Positions 5,594 through 14,605 of a stretch of DNA of 23,439 nt are shown piece by piece; positions within the stretch are counted from its first letter, which is position 1; each line of letters opens with the position of its first letter. The stretch is from assembly GCA_047623555.1 (NCBI GenBank), contig JBLHMP010000065.1, forward strand, positions 1 to 23,439. The letters run 5' to 3'. The notes below the pieces were generated by a model. It was not told the origin of the DNA, made no database searches, and saw only the letters and a list, made by a program, of their open reading frames with translations. A program made the translations under genes and the position numbers. This stretch comes from NORP181 sp047623555. GTDB lineage: Bacteria; Pseudomonadota; Alphaproteobacteria; Rhodobacterales; Rhodobacteraceae.

Positions 5594-7123
5594 ATGACCA
5601 TGATAACCCGTCTTTTTTGCACAACAGCCCTAAGCGCGTTCACATTTGCCAGTGTCGCCAGCGCCCAAGTCACTGCCAATGATGTCTGGCAAAATACGCG
5701 GGATGCCATCGCGACACTTGGAGGCGACTTTTCCGCAGCCAAGGCGCGGCGCGGCGATACGTTGTCGATCACCGACATGCGTCTGGCGTTTCAACTGCCA
5801 TTTGATGCCGGGAGCCTGTCTTTGACGCTTCCTGATTTTCAGCTGAGCGAAAATGGCGATGGCACGGTGTCTCTCACTTATCCCAAAACATCGACATATA
5901 ATATTGCGGTTGTGATCACCGACGAGGGATCGTTTTCCGGCAATCTCAACCTGACCTATGACACCTTCAGCTATATCGCGTCCGGAAATCCAAGGGATGT
6001 GACCTATACCTATTCTATCGGCAAGATGACGATGGACACTTCGGATATTGCAATAGAAGGCGACAATCTGCCTGACGAACCCATCGCCGTTTCTATGCAA
6101 GGGACCGTTTTGGGCCTGTCCGGTACAACCCGGATCAGGGTTGGCAGCCTTGTTGCCATAAAATCTGACGTGACCATTAAAGACCAGGACTTTTTGGTCA
6201 AAGCAGACTTGCCTGAAGCATCGGGAATTGAATATAGCACGACGCTGAAGAACCAGTCGACCATGGCCGAGATCACTCTGCCACGCAACGGAATGGATAT
6301 TCTGAACCTTGCCGCCGCATTCCGATCAGGGCTTCGCGTTGTCGGAACATCGACAATCGGCCTTTATGAAACCCGTCAAATCGACAAGGCAAATGGCGAA
6401 ATCGTATCTGATCAGATTACAACTGTGAACGCCTACAATACCAAGGTTGAGGTTAACCAATCGCACCTGAAAGTCAGCGGGACCACATCAGAGGCCACAA
6501 TCACAATTGGGAAAAACCCTATTGTTCCGTTCCCTATATTTCTCTCGGTCAAATCCACTGAATCCGCCGTCGAGCTCCCCTTTCTTGCCTCGTCAAAGTT
6601 GCAGGATTTTGGACTGTCGATGCTGTTGAATGATCTGGTGGTTCCTGATTCGATAATGGCCATGATGGACCCTACGCACGCTTTGCCCAATGTTCCGGCG
6701 ACCATTTCAATTGATCTGTCCGGTAAGGTCAAAAACATGATTGACTGGCTGGATATCGAAACCGTCTTGGCGCTGGATGCGAGCCAAGAAATGCCGGTCG
6801 AAATGCATGCCCTGACCCTTAATACGCTACTTCTGGACATGCTCGGCGCACAGCTAAACGGCAGCGGCGCCGCAACATTTGACAACACCGATGGCACCCC
6901 CAGACCCATTGGCACGCTTGATCTGTCGCTGATCGGCGGCAATACCCTGCTCGACACGCTGGTCAGCGTTGGTCTGGTCAGCGAAGAACAGGCCATGGGC
7001 GCGCGGTTGGCAATTGCCACAGTCACCCGCCCAGACCCCGATGCAGGCGAGGATGCGTTGAAATCCAAATTGGAAATCAACGACCAGGGTCATATCACCG
7101 CCAACGGCATGCGAATCAAATAA
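5594..7123 (+). CDS. Secreted DUF2125 protein
   Basis: A 509-residue protein with a clear Sec signal peptide: Arg at 6, a hydrophobic run, and ASA before Gln 25. The mature part is mostly alternating beta strands (for example MRLAFQLPFDAGSLSLTLPD and SLTYPKTSTYNIAVVITDEG) with a C-terminal helical piece. This matches the DUF2125 proteins found in Rhodobacteraceae and other alphaproteobacteria, which look like repeated beta-sheet periplasmic proteins. No catalytic motif was seen and function is unknown; a role at the cell envelope is an inference from secretion and fold. ATG 5594 lies after AGAGGCCC. The stop is only 11 bases from the stop of the convergent flavoprotein gene. Confidence 0.8.
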   Translation: MTMITRLFCTTALSAFTFASVASAQVTANDVWQNTRDAIATLGGDFSAAKARRGDTLSITDMRLAFQLPFDAGSLSLTLPDFQLSENGDGTVSLTYPKTSTYNIAVVITDEGSFSGNLNLTYDTFSYIASGNPRDVTYTYSIGKMTMDTSDIAIEGDNLPDEPIAVSMQGTVLGLSGTTRIRVGSLVAIKSDVTIKDQDFLVKADLPEASGIEYSTTLKNQSTMAEITLPRNGMDILNLAAAFRSGLRVVGTSTIGLYETRQIDKANGEIVSDQITTVNAYNTKVEVNQSHLKVSGTTSEATITIGKNPIVPFPIFLSVKSTESAVELPFLASSKLQDFGLSMLLNDLVVPDSIMAMMDPTHALPNVPATISIDLSGKVKNMIDWLDIETVLALDASQEMPVEMHALTLNTLLLDMLGAQLNGSGAATFDNTDGTPRPIGTLDLSLIGGNTLLDTLVSVGLVSEEQAMGARLAIATVTRPDPDAGEDALKSKLEINDQGHITANGMRIK

Positions 7124-7128
7124 ACGGA

Positions 7129-7144
7129 GCGGGTTTAGGCCCGC
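7129..7144. terminator. Possible short hairpin between convergent genes
   Basis: GCGGG (7129-7133) and CCCGC (7140-7144) can pair around TTTAGG, spanning the 11-base gap between the DUF2125 stop and the flavoprotein stop. There is no T-run on either side, so termination here is only a suggestion. Confidence 0.3.
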
Positions 7145-9579
7145 ACCCGCACCGACTTTGGGTCATACATCGGACGCAGCGACACCTCGGCCTTCACCCG
7201 CACCCCGGCGACATCAATTTCATAGTTTGAGGCCAGAACCTCCGCGGCGCTTTGCCCGACGCATGGCACATACCCCATGCCCATCGCGCCGCCCAGATGA
7301 TGGCCATAGCCACCCGAACATAGCTGGCCAACAATCTTGCCATCGCGCAGGATCGGTTCATTGTGATAGAGCAACGGTTCCGGATCGGTCAGCCGAAACT
7401 GCACCATCCGCGTCTGCAACCCGTCGTCCTTTTTGCGTAGCACTGCATCGCGGCCAATAAACGCGGGTTTGGTGGTTTTCACCGCAAACCCCAGCCCAGC
7501 CTCAAGAACATGATCTTCGCAGGTGATGTCATGGCCGAAATGCCGGAAACCTTTTTCGAGCCGCGCACAATCCATCATATGCATGCCGCATAATTTCAGC
7601 CCCATGCCCTGCCCGGCCTGCCAGATTGTTTCAAACACATGCGGCGCCATATCGGCGCTCACGTAGATTTCCCAACCCAACTCGCCCACGTATGACACCC
7701 GATGCACCCGCGCCATTCCCAGGCCCATCTCGACCTCTTGCGCCGTGCCAAACGGGTTCACATCGTTTGAAAAATCACCCGGTGACACCAACTGCATCAA
7801 CGCCCGCGCGTTTGGCCCCATCACCGCCAGTACGCCTTCACCCGCTGTCACATCGGTGATAACAACCTGCCGATCGCCCAGATGCCGCCGCAACCACGTC
7901 TCGTCGGCCAATCGCGTCCCTGACGGTGTCACGATCAGATAGGCAGTTTCAGATAGGCGGGTCACGGTCACATCCGCCTCGATGCCGCCGCGTGTATTCA
8001 GGAACTGTGTATAGACGATTTTGCCCACAGACACCGACATTTCGGCACCGCAAACATGATTCAAAAACGCCTCGGCATCGGGGCCTTCGACGCGAATTTT
8101 GCCAAAGGATGACATGTCGTACATACCGACATTGCTGCGCACAGCGTCCAGTTCCGCCGCCACATTGCCAAAGAAATTCTGCCGTTTCCAGCTGTACTGA
8201 TATTCCGGCGTTTGCCCCTTATCGGCAAACCAATTCGCCCGCTCCCATCCCGCTGCCTCGCCAAACACGGCGTTCTGTTCCGCCAGATGCGCATGAAACG
8301 GCGAACGTCGAATGCCCCGCGCGCTGGCCTTTTGCCGAAACGGATAATGGTCCGCATACAGCAGGCCCAGTGTCTCGGTCACCCGGTCCACCAGATAGGT
8401 TTTATTGCCCTGAAACAGCTGCATCCGCGATATATCAACATCACCCAAATCAAACGGTTTTTCACCGTCCTGCATCCATTGCGCCAGTGCCATACCGGCC
8501 CCACCCGCCGACTGAATACCGATGGAATTGAACCCAGCAGCGACCCAAACATTGTCCATTTCAGGTGCAAGGCCAAGGTGATAGGCATCATCGGGCGTAA
8601 AGCTTTCGGGGCCGTTAAAGAACGTATGAATGCCAGCCTCGCCCAGCATCGGCATCCGGTTGACTGCCATCTCTAATATCGGCTCAAAATGGTCGAAATC
8701 TTCGGGCAGTTGGTCAAACTCAAAACTGTCGGGAATACCGTCCATTCCCCACGGTTTAGACACTGGTTCAAACGCCCCCAGCATCATTTTGCCGGCGTCT
8801 TCTTTATAATACGCACATTCATCCGGCACCCGCAGAACCGGCATCTGGCTCAGGCCTTTGATCGGCTCGGACACAATATAGAAGTGTTCACAGGCTTGCA
8901 GCGGCACGTTGATACCGGCCATTTTCCCGACCTCACGCCCCCACATGCCAGCACAATTCACCACCATGCCACAGGCAATATGCCCCGGCCCGTTTTGACC
9001 CTGATAATCAACGCCAGTGATCCGGCGGCCATCACGTTTTAGCCCAGTCACTTTGGTCTGCTCGGCAATCACCGCACCGCGTTGACGCGCGCCTTTGGCC
9101 ATCGCCAGCGCGATATTGCCCGGATCGCCCTGCCCGTCTGTAGGCAGAAAAACACCGCCTTTGACACCGTCGATATTCAGATGCTCATACCGCGCCTTGA
9201 CCTCGCTTGGCGAAATCTCCTCGACCGGCACATCAAAGGCCCGCGCCATCGCCGCACTGCGCAGCAATTCCTCAAGGCGGTCCTCGGTCAACGCAACTGA
9301 GATTGACCCGACCTGACGCATGCCAGTGGCAAGCCCGGTTTCTTTCTCAAGCCCGCGGTAAAGCTCTGCGGTATAGCGCGCCAACCGGGTCATGTTGGCC
9401 GACGCCCGCAATTGTCCGATTAACCCGGCCGCATGCCATGTCGTGCCGCTGGTCAGCTGTTTACGCTCCAGCAGAACCACATCGGCCCACCCCAGTTTGG
9501 TCAGATGATAGGCCACCGAGCAGCCGATTATGCCGCCACCAATAATAACCACGCGGGCCTTTGAGGGAAGTTCAGTCAT
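7135..9579 (-). CDS. GcvT-type FAD-dependent demethylase, sarcosine dehydrogenase-like
   Basis: An 814-residue flavoprotein of the dimethylglycine/sarcosine dehydrogenase family. These oxidise an N-methyl group and pass the one-carbon unit to tetrahydrofolate. Domains: FAD-binding DAO fold with GGGIIGCSVAYHL (14-26) and TTWHAAGL, where His 49 corresponds to the histidine that links FAD covalently in mammalian enzymes; an FAO_M linker around 370-430; the aminomethyltransferase (GcvT) domain from about 435 (NWF, then the FLNHVCGAEMSV stretch); and the GcvT C-terminal barrel to the end. The THAAGLIGQLRAS-like surroundings of His 49 look more sarcosine dehydrogenase-like than those of its paralogue. 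ATG 9579 has GGAG upstream. It is the last gene of the six-gene minus-strand group, 44 bases after the methyltransferase. Specificity is inferred from context. Confidence 0.85.
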   Translation of the reverse strand: MTELPSKARVVIIGGGIIGCSVAYHLTKLGWADVVLLERKQLTSGTTWHAAGLIGQLRASANMTRLARYTAELYRGLEKETGLATGMRQVGSISVALTEDRLEELLRSAAMARAFDVPVEEISPSEVKARYEHLNIDGVKGGVFLPTDGQGDPGNIALAMAKGARQRGAVIAEQTKVTGLKRDGRRITGVDYQGQNGPGHIACGMVVNCAGMWGREVGKMAGINVPLQACEHFYIVSEPIKGLSQMPVLRVPDECAYYKEDAGKMMLGAFEPVSKPWGMDGIPDSFEFDQLPEDFDHFEPILEMAVNRMPMLGEAGIHTFFNGPESFTPDDAYHLGLAPEMDNVWVAAGFNSIGIQSAGGAGMALAQWMQDGEKPFDLGDVDISRMQLFQGNKTYLVDRVTETLGLLYADHYPFRQKASARGIRRSPFHAHLAEQNAVFGEAAGWERANWFADKGQTPEYQYSWKRQNFFGNVAAELDAVRSNVGMYDMSSFGKIRVEGPDAEAFLNHVCGAEMSVSVGKIVYTQFLNTRGGIEADVTVTRLSETAYLIVTPSGTRLADETWLRRHLGDRQVVITDVTAGEGVLAVMGPNARALMQLVSPGDFSNDVNPFGTAQEVEMGLGMARVHRVSYVGELGWEIYVSADMAPHVFETIWQAGQGMGLKLCGMHMMDCARLEKGFRHFGHDITCEDHVLEAGLGFAVKTTKPAFIGRDAVLRKKDDGLQTRMVQFRLTDPEPLLYHNEPILRDGKIVGQLCSGGYGHHLGGAMGMGYVPCVGQSAAEVLASNYEIDVAGVRVKAEVSLRPMYDPKSVRVRA

Positions 9580-9623
9580 CGCAATCTCCAGTTATTGGCA
9601 AAATCGGTCGGATAGGCAGTAAA

Positions 9624-10520
9624 TTAAACAATATCATAGCCCCCAGCCCGCAAACGACGCGCCAGTTCCGCGATATGGGCAGGGCCAACTTCACAACAGC
9701 CCCCGACAATCGTTGCGCCCATTTTCACCCAAGTCATCGCGTGATCGGCATAGGCCTCGGGCCCCAGATCAAGGCGTTGTTCCAGCGCATCAACCGTTGG
9801 TTTGTCTTCAAGAAACGCCTCGGAAATCCTGGTAAATCCGTTGGCATAGGCCCCGTATCGACGACCAAGCTGTCCGATAACATCCAGCGCCGCGGGCATC
9901 GCCTCGGGGCGCGAACAATTCACTAAAACAGCATCCGGGGCGTAGGTTTCGATTAACGGCGCAATATCTGCCAAGGGTTCGCCCGAGCGCAAACGCGTGC
10001 CATCGTCGTCCATCACCGATAATGTCAGCCAAACCGGTTTTGTAACATCCGCAACCCCGCGCAACGCACCTTCGGCCTCAAGGACCGACGACACGGTTTC
10101 GATCAGATACAGGTCAATATCCGCCGCCATCGCCGCTGCAACCTCAGCAAATCGTATCGCGGCCATGTCCGGATCAGGCTCTAAATCGGGCCTATATGAC
10201 GCCAACAATGGCCCCAACGCCCCGGCTATGCGCCCCGATCCATGTGCACCACGCGCGGCTTTGGCCTGCGTAACGGCGGTTGTAATCAGGGTCTGAAACT
10301 GGTCTTCAAAACCGGTTCCAGCCAGACGACTACGATGCACTGCATAGGTGTTGGTTGTCGCAATTGTTGCGCCCGCATCAAAATAGTCCCGGTGAACTGT
10401 GCCAACCAAATCCGGCAGTTTCAGCATTACACTCGTTGACCAAAGAGGTGTTGCCCGATCGGCCGTGCGCCGCACCAATTCCTGACCAATCGAGCCATCC
10501 AAAAGGGTTATTTGTGTCAT
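9624..10520 (-). CDS. Homocysteine S-methyltransferase family protein, probable betaine-homocysteine methyltransferase
   Basis: A 298-residue TIM-barrel enzyme that moves a methyl group to homocysteine to give methionine. The zinc-binding cysteines of the family are all present: Cys 202 in VNCSRPEA and Cys 275/276 in GGCCEVGPAHI. LLDGSIGQELVRR at the start and TTNTYAVHRSRL near residue 55 are also characteristic. The start is ATG 10520, which overlaps the upstream flavoprotein stop as ATGA, implying translational coupling. Lying between two demethylating flavoproteins, it most likely takes the first methyl from glycine betaine to yield dimethylglycine. S-methylmethionine is the main alternative methyl donor for this family, but the neighbours favour betaine. 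Confidence 0.82.
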   Translation of the reverse strand: MTQITLLDGSIGQELVRRTADRATPLWSTSVMLKLPDLVGTVHRDYFDAGATIATTNTYAVHRSRLAGTGFEDQFQTLITTAVTQAKAARGAHGSGRIAGALGPLLASYRPDLEPDPDMAAIRFAEVAAAMAADIDLYLIETVSSVLEAEGALRGVADVTKPVWLTLSVMDDDGTRLRSGEPLADIAPLIETYAPDAVLVNCSRPEAMPAALDVIGQLGRRYGAYANGFTRISEAFLEDKPTVDALEQRLDLGPEAYADHAMTWVKMGATIVGGCCEVGPAHIAELARRLRAGGYDIV

Positions 10521-12961
10521 GCCCGCAGCCTTGCGTTTGTCGGATCCCATAATGGCTGATCTTCTTGCACCACCGCACGACGTCGTTCGCCGTAAATCTC
10601 GACTTCAATCTCGGTTCCCGGCACCACCAGATCGGCGCGTAACATGCCAAGCGCAATCGACGCATCAACGCGGTAGCCCCAGGCCCCCGATGTGGTTTCG
10701 CCAACAATTGTACCGTCATGCCAAAGCATCGACATATACGGCGCATCCGCCGTACCTGCGTCCACAACCAGCGTCACAAACCGTTTCTTGCGGCCCTGTT
10801 GCTGTTCGCTCTGCAATGCCGCCTTGCCGGGGAAATCCTGCGGTTTGTCGAGCTTGATAAACCGGTCCAGCCCGCCTTCAAACATCGAATAGTCCGTCGA
10901 CAAATCGCCCTTCCACGCACGATAGCCTTTTTCAATGCGCAGGCTGTTTAACGCCCACATACCAAAGGGTTTTGCCCCCCCGGCAAGCACCGCGTCATAG
11001 ATCGCGGGCATATCCGCATTCGCCGCATGGATTTCCCAACCCAACTCTCCTGCAAATGACACCCGTACCAATCGCACAGCGCAACCCGAAACGGTGGCAA
11101 ACTGATGCGACAACCAGGTCAAAGACAGGTCCGCCTCAGCGATTTTTTCAAACAGGGCGCGTGATTTTGGCCCGCATACAACCAACGTCGACATCTCTGT
11201 CGTCCGATCCTGTAGGGTTAAACCATCAACCAAAGCGTCGTTCAGAACATCCCAATCATGCCATTGCGCCGTCGCGGCGGTGATTAGGGTGAACGCGTCT
11301 TCACCGTCCCGCAGCACGCTCATCTCGGTCAAAATCCGCCCGCGATTGTCGGCGAAATAGGCCAAATTCATCCGGCCGATCTTAGGCAATCCTCCGGTGA
11401 TCCGCCCGCGCAACCATTCTGCGGCACCCGCCCCAGCCAATTCAAACCGTGCAAAACCCGGCAGATCAAGCACGCCAACGCCATCACGCACCACTTCGCA
11501 TTCTTCGCGGATGCGGTCCGACCATGGACCAGCCCGATCCCAGGTCTGCGTGCTTTGCTCGCTTAGGTCATCGCCAGGTTTTGCAAACCAATTGGCCCGT
11601 TCCCAGCCGTTATAGGCACCAAAAACACCGCCAAGAGCTTTGACCGCCTCATGCACCGGCGACAGTTTTTGATCGCGCCCAGCTGGCCATTCGTGCCACG
11701 GGAAATGCATTGAATACTCATGACCATAAACCTCTTCGCCCTTGGCAATACAGTAGTCGTGGTCGGTATAATCGGTAAAGCGGCGCGGGTCACACGACCA
11801 CATATCCCATTCGGTCTGTCCCTCGGTTATCCATTCTGCCAGCACCTTGCCGGCACCCCCAGCCTGGGCGATGCCAAAGGTAAACACACAGGCCTCAAAC
11901 GCATTTGGCACGCCGGGCATTGGACCAAGCAGCGGCAGCCCATCAGGCGCATAAGGGATCGGGCCGTTGATGACTTTGCTGATCCCAGCCGAGCCAAGCA
12001 TTGGCACCCGCGCCATTGCGTCCTCAATATACCATTCCAGCCGCTCAAGATCGTCGGGGTAGAGTTGAAAGCTGAAATCCTCGGGCATCGGGTCACCCGG
12101 TTGCACCCAATGGGCTTTGCAATTACGTTCATACGGGCCAAGGTTCAGGCCGTTTTTTTCCTGCCGGAGGTAATAGGAACTGTCGACATCGCGCAGAAGC
12201 GGCAGTTTAGAGCCGCTTTCCTCGCTCCACGCGGCCAGTTCCGGGATCTCATCAGTCAGCAGATATTGGTGACTCATCACCATCATCGGCACAGTACGTC
12301 CGCCATACGGTTTGAACCATTCGCCAACACGCTGGGCATAATACCCGGCGGCGTTAACCACAAATTCACAGCGAATATCGCCTTTGTCGGTGTGCACAAT
12401 CCAGTCATCGCCATCCCGACTAACACCCGTCGCCGGGCAGAACCGTTCGATCCGGGCCCCCAGATCGCGTGCGCCTTTGGCCAGCGCTTGGGTGAGTTGC
12501 GCCGGGTCGATATCGCCGTCGTGTGGGTCATACAATGCGCCGTGCAGGTCGTGGGTTTCGATGAACGGATAGCGCCCCTTAATCTCAGATTCGCCAAGGA
12601 TTTCGATGTTCATACCCTGGGATTGGCCCATGCCTTTGGCGCGTTTGAATTCCTGCATGCGTTCGCGGGAATGGGCAAGCCGCAGTGAACCGGTGACGTG
12701 GTAGTTCATCGGATAATCAACCCGTTCGCCCAGATCACGATAGAGTTCGGTTGAATAGCGTTGCATGTTCATAATCGACCATGAGGTCGAGAACGTCGGC
12801 ACGTTACCGGCGGCATGCCAGGTGCTGCCAGCGGTCAGTTCGTTCTTTTCCAGCAGAACGCAATCGGTCCAACCAGCTTTGGCGAGGTGATAGAGCAACG
12901 AGGCTCCGATAACGCCGCCACCAATGATGACGACGCGGGCGGTTGTGGGGAAATTGGCCAT
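10517..12961 (-). CDS. GcvT-type FAD-dependent demethylase, dimethylglycine dehydrogenase-like
   Basis: An 814-residue paralogue of the flavoprotein at 7135-9579, of identical length and domain order: FAD fold with GGGVIGASLLYHL (14-26), STWHAAGN with the probable FAD-linking His 49, the FAO_M segment around 370-440, then GcvT (VLDLPGFARFELAG near 520) and the GcvT C-terminal barrel. The neighbourhood of His 49 (AAGNVPTFSTSWSIMNMQRY) resembles dimethylglycine dehydrogenases. The start is ATG 12961 (MANFPTTARVV); 26 further in-frame codons upstream would overlap the preceding gene and do not resemble the family. The stop overlaps the start of the methyltransferase gene by four bases. It probably oxidises dimethylglycine to sarcosine; which paralogue takes which substrate is inference. 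Confidence 0.84.
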   Translation of the reverse strand: MANFPTTARVVIIGGGVIGASLLYHLAKAGWTDCVLLEKNELTAGSTWHAAGNVPTFSTSWSIMNMQRYSTELYRDLGERVDYPMNYHVTGSLRLAHSRERMQEFKRAKGMGQSQGMNIEILGESEIKGRYPFIETHDLHGALYDPHDGDIDPAQLTQALAKGARDLGARIERFCPATGVSRDGDDWIVHTDKGDIRCEFVVNAAGYYAQRVGEWFKPYGGRTVPMMVMSHQYLLTDEIPELAAWSEESGSKLPLLRDVDSSYYLRQEKNGLNLGPYERNCKAHWVQPGDPMPEDFSFQLYPDDLERLEWYIEDAMARVPMLGSAGISKVINGPIPYAPDGLPLLGPMPGVPNAFEACVFTFGIAQAGGAGKVLAEWITEGQTEWDMWSCDPRRFTDYTDHDYCIAKGEEVYGHEYSMHFPWHEWPAGRDQKLSPVHEAVKALGGVFGAYNGWERANWFAKPGDDLSEQSTQTWDRAGPWSDRIREECEVVRDGVGVLDLPGFARFELAGAGAAEWLRGRITGGLPKIGRMNLAYFADNRGRILTEMSVLRDGEDAFTLITAATAQWHDWDVLNDALVDGLTLQDRTTEMSTLVVCGPKSRALFEKIAEADLSLTWLSHQFATVSGCAVRLVRVSFAGELGWEIHAANADMPAIYDAVLAGGAKPFGMWALNSLRIEKGYRAWKGDLSTDYSMFEGGLDRFIKLDKPQDFPGKAALQSEQQQGRKKRFVTLVVDAGTADAPYMSMLWHDGTIVGETTSGAWGYRVDASIALGMLRADLVVPGTEIEVEIYGERRRAVVQEDQPLWDPTNARLRA

Positions 12962-12977
12962 TGGGGGCGCTCCGATG

Positions 12978-13358
12978 TTATTGGACGTGTTGGGGCAGAT
13001 CGTCGGTGATGTCGTAATAGTCACCTTTGTCGGCAACAAAGATGTGCTTGGTCAGTTTCAGGCCGGTGGGGGCGGCAAGGGCGCCCATCGAGACCGAAAT
13101 GTTGTCTTCGTCGTTGTGTTTCCAAAACAGGAACGACCCGCAGGTGCCGCAAAAGCCGCGTTTGGCGGTGCCGCTGGCATTGAACCAGCGCAATGTGCCG
13201 TCAGCGGTGAAGGTTAATGCACTGGCCGGAATGTGGGTCGAGGACCAGACATGGCCGGATTGTTTGCGACACTGGCCGCAGTGACAAACCGATGGCGGGG
13301 CGAGGTCGCCGGTGATGGTGAAGGCGACGCCGCCGCAAAGGCAAGACCCTGTGTGCAT
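12978..13358 (-). CDS. GFA / CENP-V-like zinc protein
   Basis: A 126-residue protein of the GFA (glutathione-dependent formaldehyde-activating) fold. The zinc-ligand pattern is complete: Cys 6 and Cys 8 in GSCLCGGV, Cys 25, 27 and 30 in CHCGQC, and Cys 70 and 73 in FCGTCGSFLFWK. The founding member was proposed to speed the reaction of formaldehyde with glutathione, though that activity is disputed for the family. The context is suggestive because the next genes release one-carbon units that become formaldehyde when folate is limiting. ATG 13358 follows a strong GGAGGA site located inside the end of the LysE gene; the gap to that gene's stop is two bases. Confidence 0.8.
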   Translation of the reverse strand: MHTGSCLCGGVAFTITGDLAPPSVCHCGQCRKQSGHVWSSTHIPASALTFTADGTLRWFNASGTAKRGFCGTCGSFLFWKHNDEDNISVSMGALAAPTGLKLTKHIFVADKGDYYDITDDLPQHVQ

Positions 13359-13360
13359 TG

Positions 13361-13987
13361 TTAGTGTCCTCCGGTTTGGGGGCTGGTGGTGGCCCCGAGC
13401 AGAACACCGTAGATGATGAAACAAATTGCCATGATGCGGCGAACCCAGACGTTGAACACAGCGCCCAGCGCGGCACGGCCAAGGCCAGCGCCCAGGGCGG
13501 TAAAGCCTGTGTAGCTAAGCGCCGTCAAGGTTAGGGCGGTTGGCATGATGACGATCATCTGGTCCCAGATTGGAACGTCGGGTTGCACGAATTGGGTGAA
13601 CGCGGCGAGGTATCCCGCGACGCTCTTGGGGTTAATGGATGCGATGGCGAGGGCGTGTAGATATATGTGTTTGGCAGGCCGCTCATCCGCCCTGACGGGC
13701 GTTTTCGCGTTTCGCCAGCCGCGGATTCCAAGGTAGATAAGGAACCCCGCGCCGATGAGTTTAGCGATGAAAAATGCGCTGGTAGATGTGGTTATTAGGG
13801 CTGTGACACCAAGGGCCGACAAGATCAGAAAACCGGCAGCTTGGGTCAGGATGCCCAGCACGCCAATCATTGCGCGCGGAAAACCCAGGTTCATGCCATT
13901 GGTGATGCAATTGACCGCGTTTGGCCCCGGTGTGGTGACGAACACCACCCAGAACAGCGCGAATATAGTCCATGCTTCAAAGCTCAT
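13361..13987 (-). CDS. LysE/RhtB-family amino-acid exporter
   Basis: A 208-residue inner-membrane protein with about six hydrophobic segments and the family signature TPGPNAVNCITNGMNLG near residues 19-35. LysE/RhtB proteins export amino acids and related small amines or betaines. INPKSVAGYLAAFTQFV in the middle is another conserved loop (the NPK motif). It starts seven bases after the regulator stop and ends two bases before the GFA-like gene, so it is co-transcribed with the demethylation enzymes. It may relieve excess glycine, sarcosine or methionine produced by the pathway; that cargo is inferred only from position. Confidence 0.85.
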   Translation of the reverse strand: MSFEAWTIFALFWVVFVTTPGPNAVNCITNGMNLGFPRAMIGVLGILTQAAGFLILSALGVTALITTSTSAFFIAKLIGAGFLIYLGIRGWRNAKTPVRADERPAKHIYLHALAIASINPKSVAGYLAAFTQFVQPDVPIWDQMIVIMPTALTLTALSYTGFTALGAGLGRAALGAVFNVWVRRIMAICFIIYGVLLGATTSPQTGGH

Positions 13988-13994
13988 CTTTACC

Positions 13995-14561
13995 TCAATA
14001 GACCGGAGGAGCGATCACCCAGATCGCAACAGCCGGTTCGTCGTAAGGGTTGATCCATCTATGCGCCTCGCCACGGATGCGAAAGCTGTCGCCGGGATGG
14101 ATAGTGAATATTCGGTCGCCGATTTCAACGTCGAGTTTGCCTGACAACAGGTAGGCGACCTCTTGTGTTGGCCGGGTGACGGCCTCGCCAATTTGGCTGT
14201 GGGGTTTGAAGGTGGAATGCACCACCTCAAAGTCGTCAGTAAGATCGGGAGAGAGCAGTTCTTCGATCAGGCCGGTTTCAGAAGAACCGATGGCACGGCG
14301 CGCGCCTTGGCGCACCACATACCCAACCTCGTCCGCAGGGGCGGTTGCCTGACCGAAGAGCAATGAGATCGGCACATCCAGATGTTTGGCGATCCGGCGC
14401 AGGTCGGTGATTGAAGGCTCGGACAGGTCACGTTCAACCTGGCTAAGCCAACCGACTGAACGGTCCAGCCTCATAGCTAGGTCAGTCAGAGTCACCCCAC
14501 GCGATTTGCGTAAGGAGCGCAGGTCAGCGCCGAGAGTTGCGGTGGGATGGCTATGGAGCAT
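13995..14561 (-). CDS. XRE-family regulator with C-terminal cupin sensor domain
   Basis: A 188-residue regulator. Residues 11-70 form a helix-turn-helix (LRSLRKSRGVTLTDLAMRLD with SVGWLSQVERDLSEPSITDL). Residues about 110-185 form a cupin barrel (SQIGEAVTRPTQEVAYLLSG, then IHPGDSFRIRGEAHRW), a common ligand-sensing module. Proteins of this layout control amine, amino-acid and osmolyte catabolism. The start is ATG 14561 (MLHSHPTATLGADL); an ORF beginning at 14627 would run through the operator-like repeats and lacks family similarity in that part. It is the first gene of the six-gene group, so it probably regulates its own operon. The effector is unknown; a betaine-pathway metabolite is a reasonable guess. 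Confidence 0.85.
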   Translation of the reverse strand: MLHSHPTATLGADLRSLRKSRGVTLTDLAMRLDRSVGWLSQVERDLSEPSITDLRRIAKHLDVPISLLFGQATAPADEVGYVVRQGARRAIGSSETGLIEELLSPDLTDDFEVVHSTFKPHSQIGEAVTRPTQEVAYLLSGKLDVEIGDRIFTIHPGDSFRIRGEAHRWINPYDEPAVAIWVIAPPVY

Positions 14562-14570
14562 GGGTGCGTT

Positions 14571-14597
14571 CGTGAAAAAATGGCTATGAATTTCACG
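14571..14597. promoter_or_regulatory. Operator candidate 1 for the XRE-cupin regulator
   Basis: Inverted half-sites CGTGAAA (14571-14577) and TTTCACG (14591-14597), 13 bases apart, lie 10 bases upstream of the regulator start. The half-site matches the arms of the longer repeat at 14606-14640. Confidence 0.5.
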
Positions 14598-14605
14598 GTG
14601 GGATG

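Noticed and set aside
7926..8531. Plus-strand open frame of 201 codons opposite the sarcosine dehydrogenase-like gene
   Set aside because: Pro/Arg-rich antisense shadow with no domain similarity; the minus-strand gene accounts for this DNA.
11720..12688. Plus-strand open frame of 322 codons opposite the dimethylglycine dehydrogenase-like gene
   Set aside because: Long antisense frames are common in GC-rich genes; no recognisable domain, and the minus strand has strong family motifs throughout.
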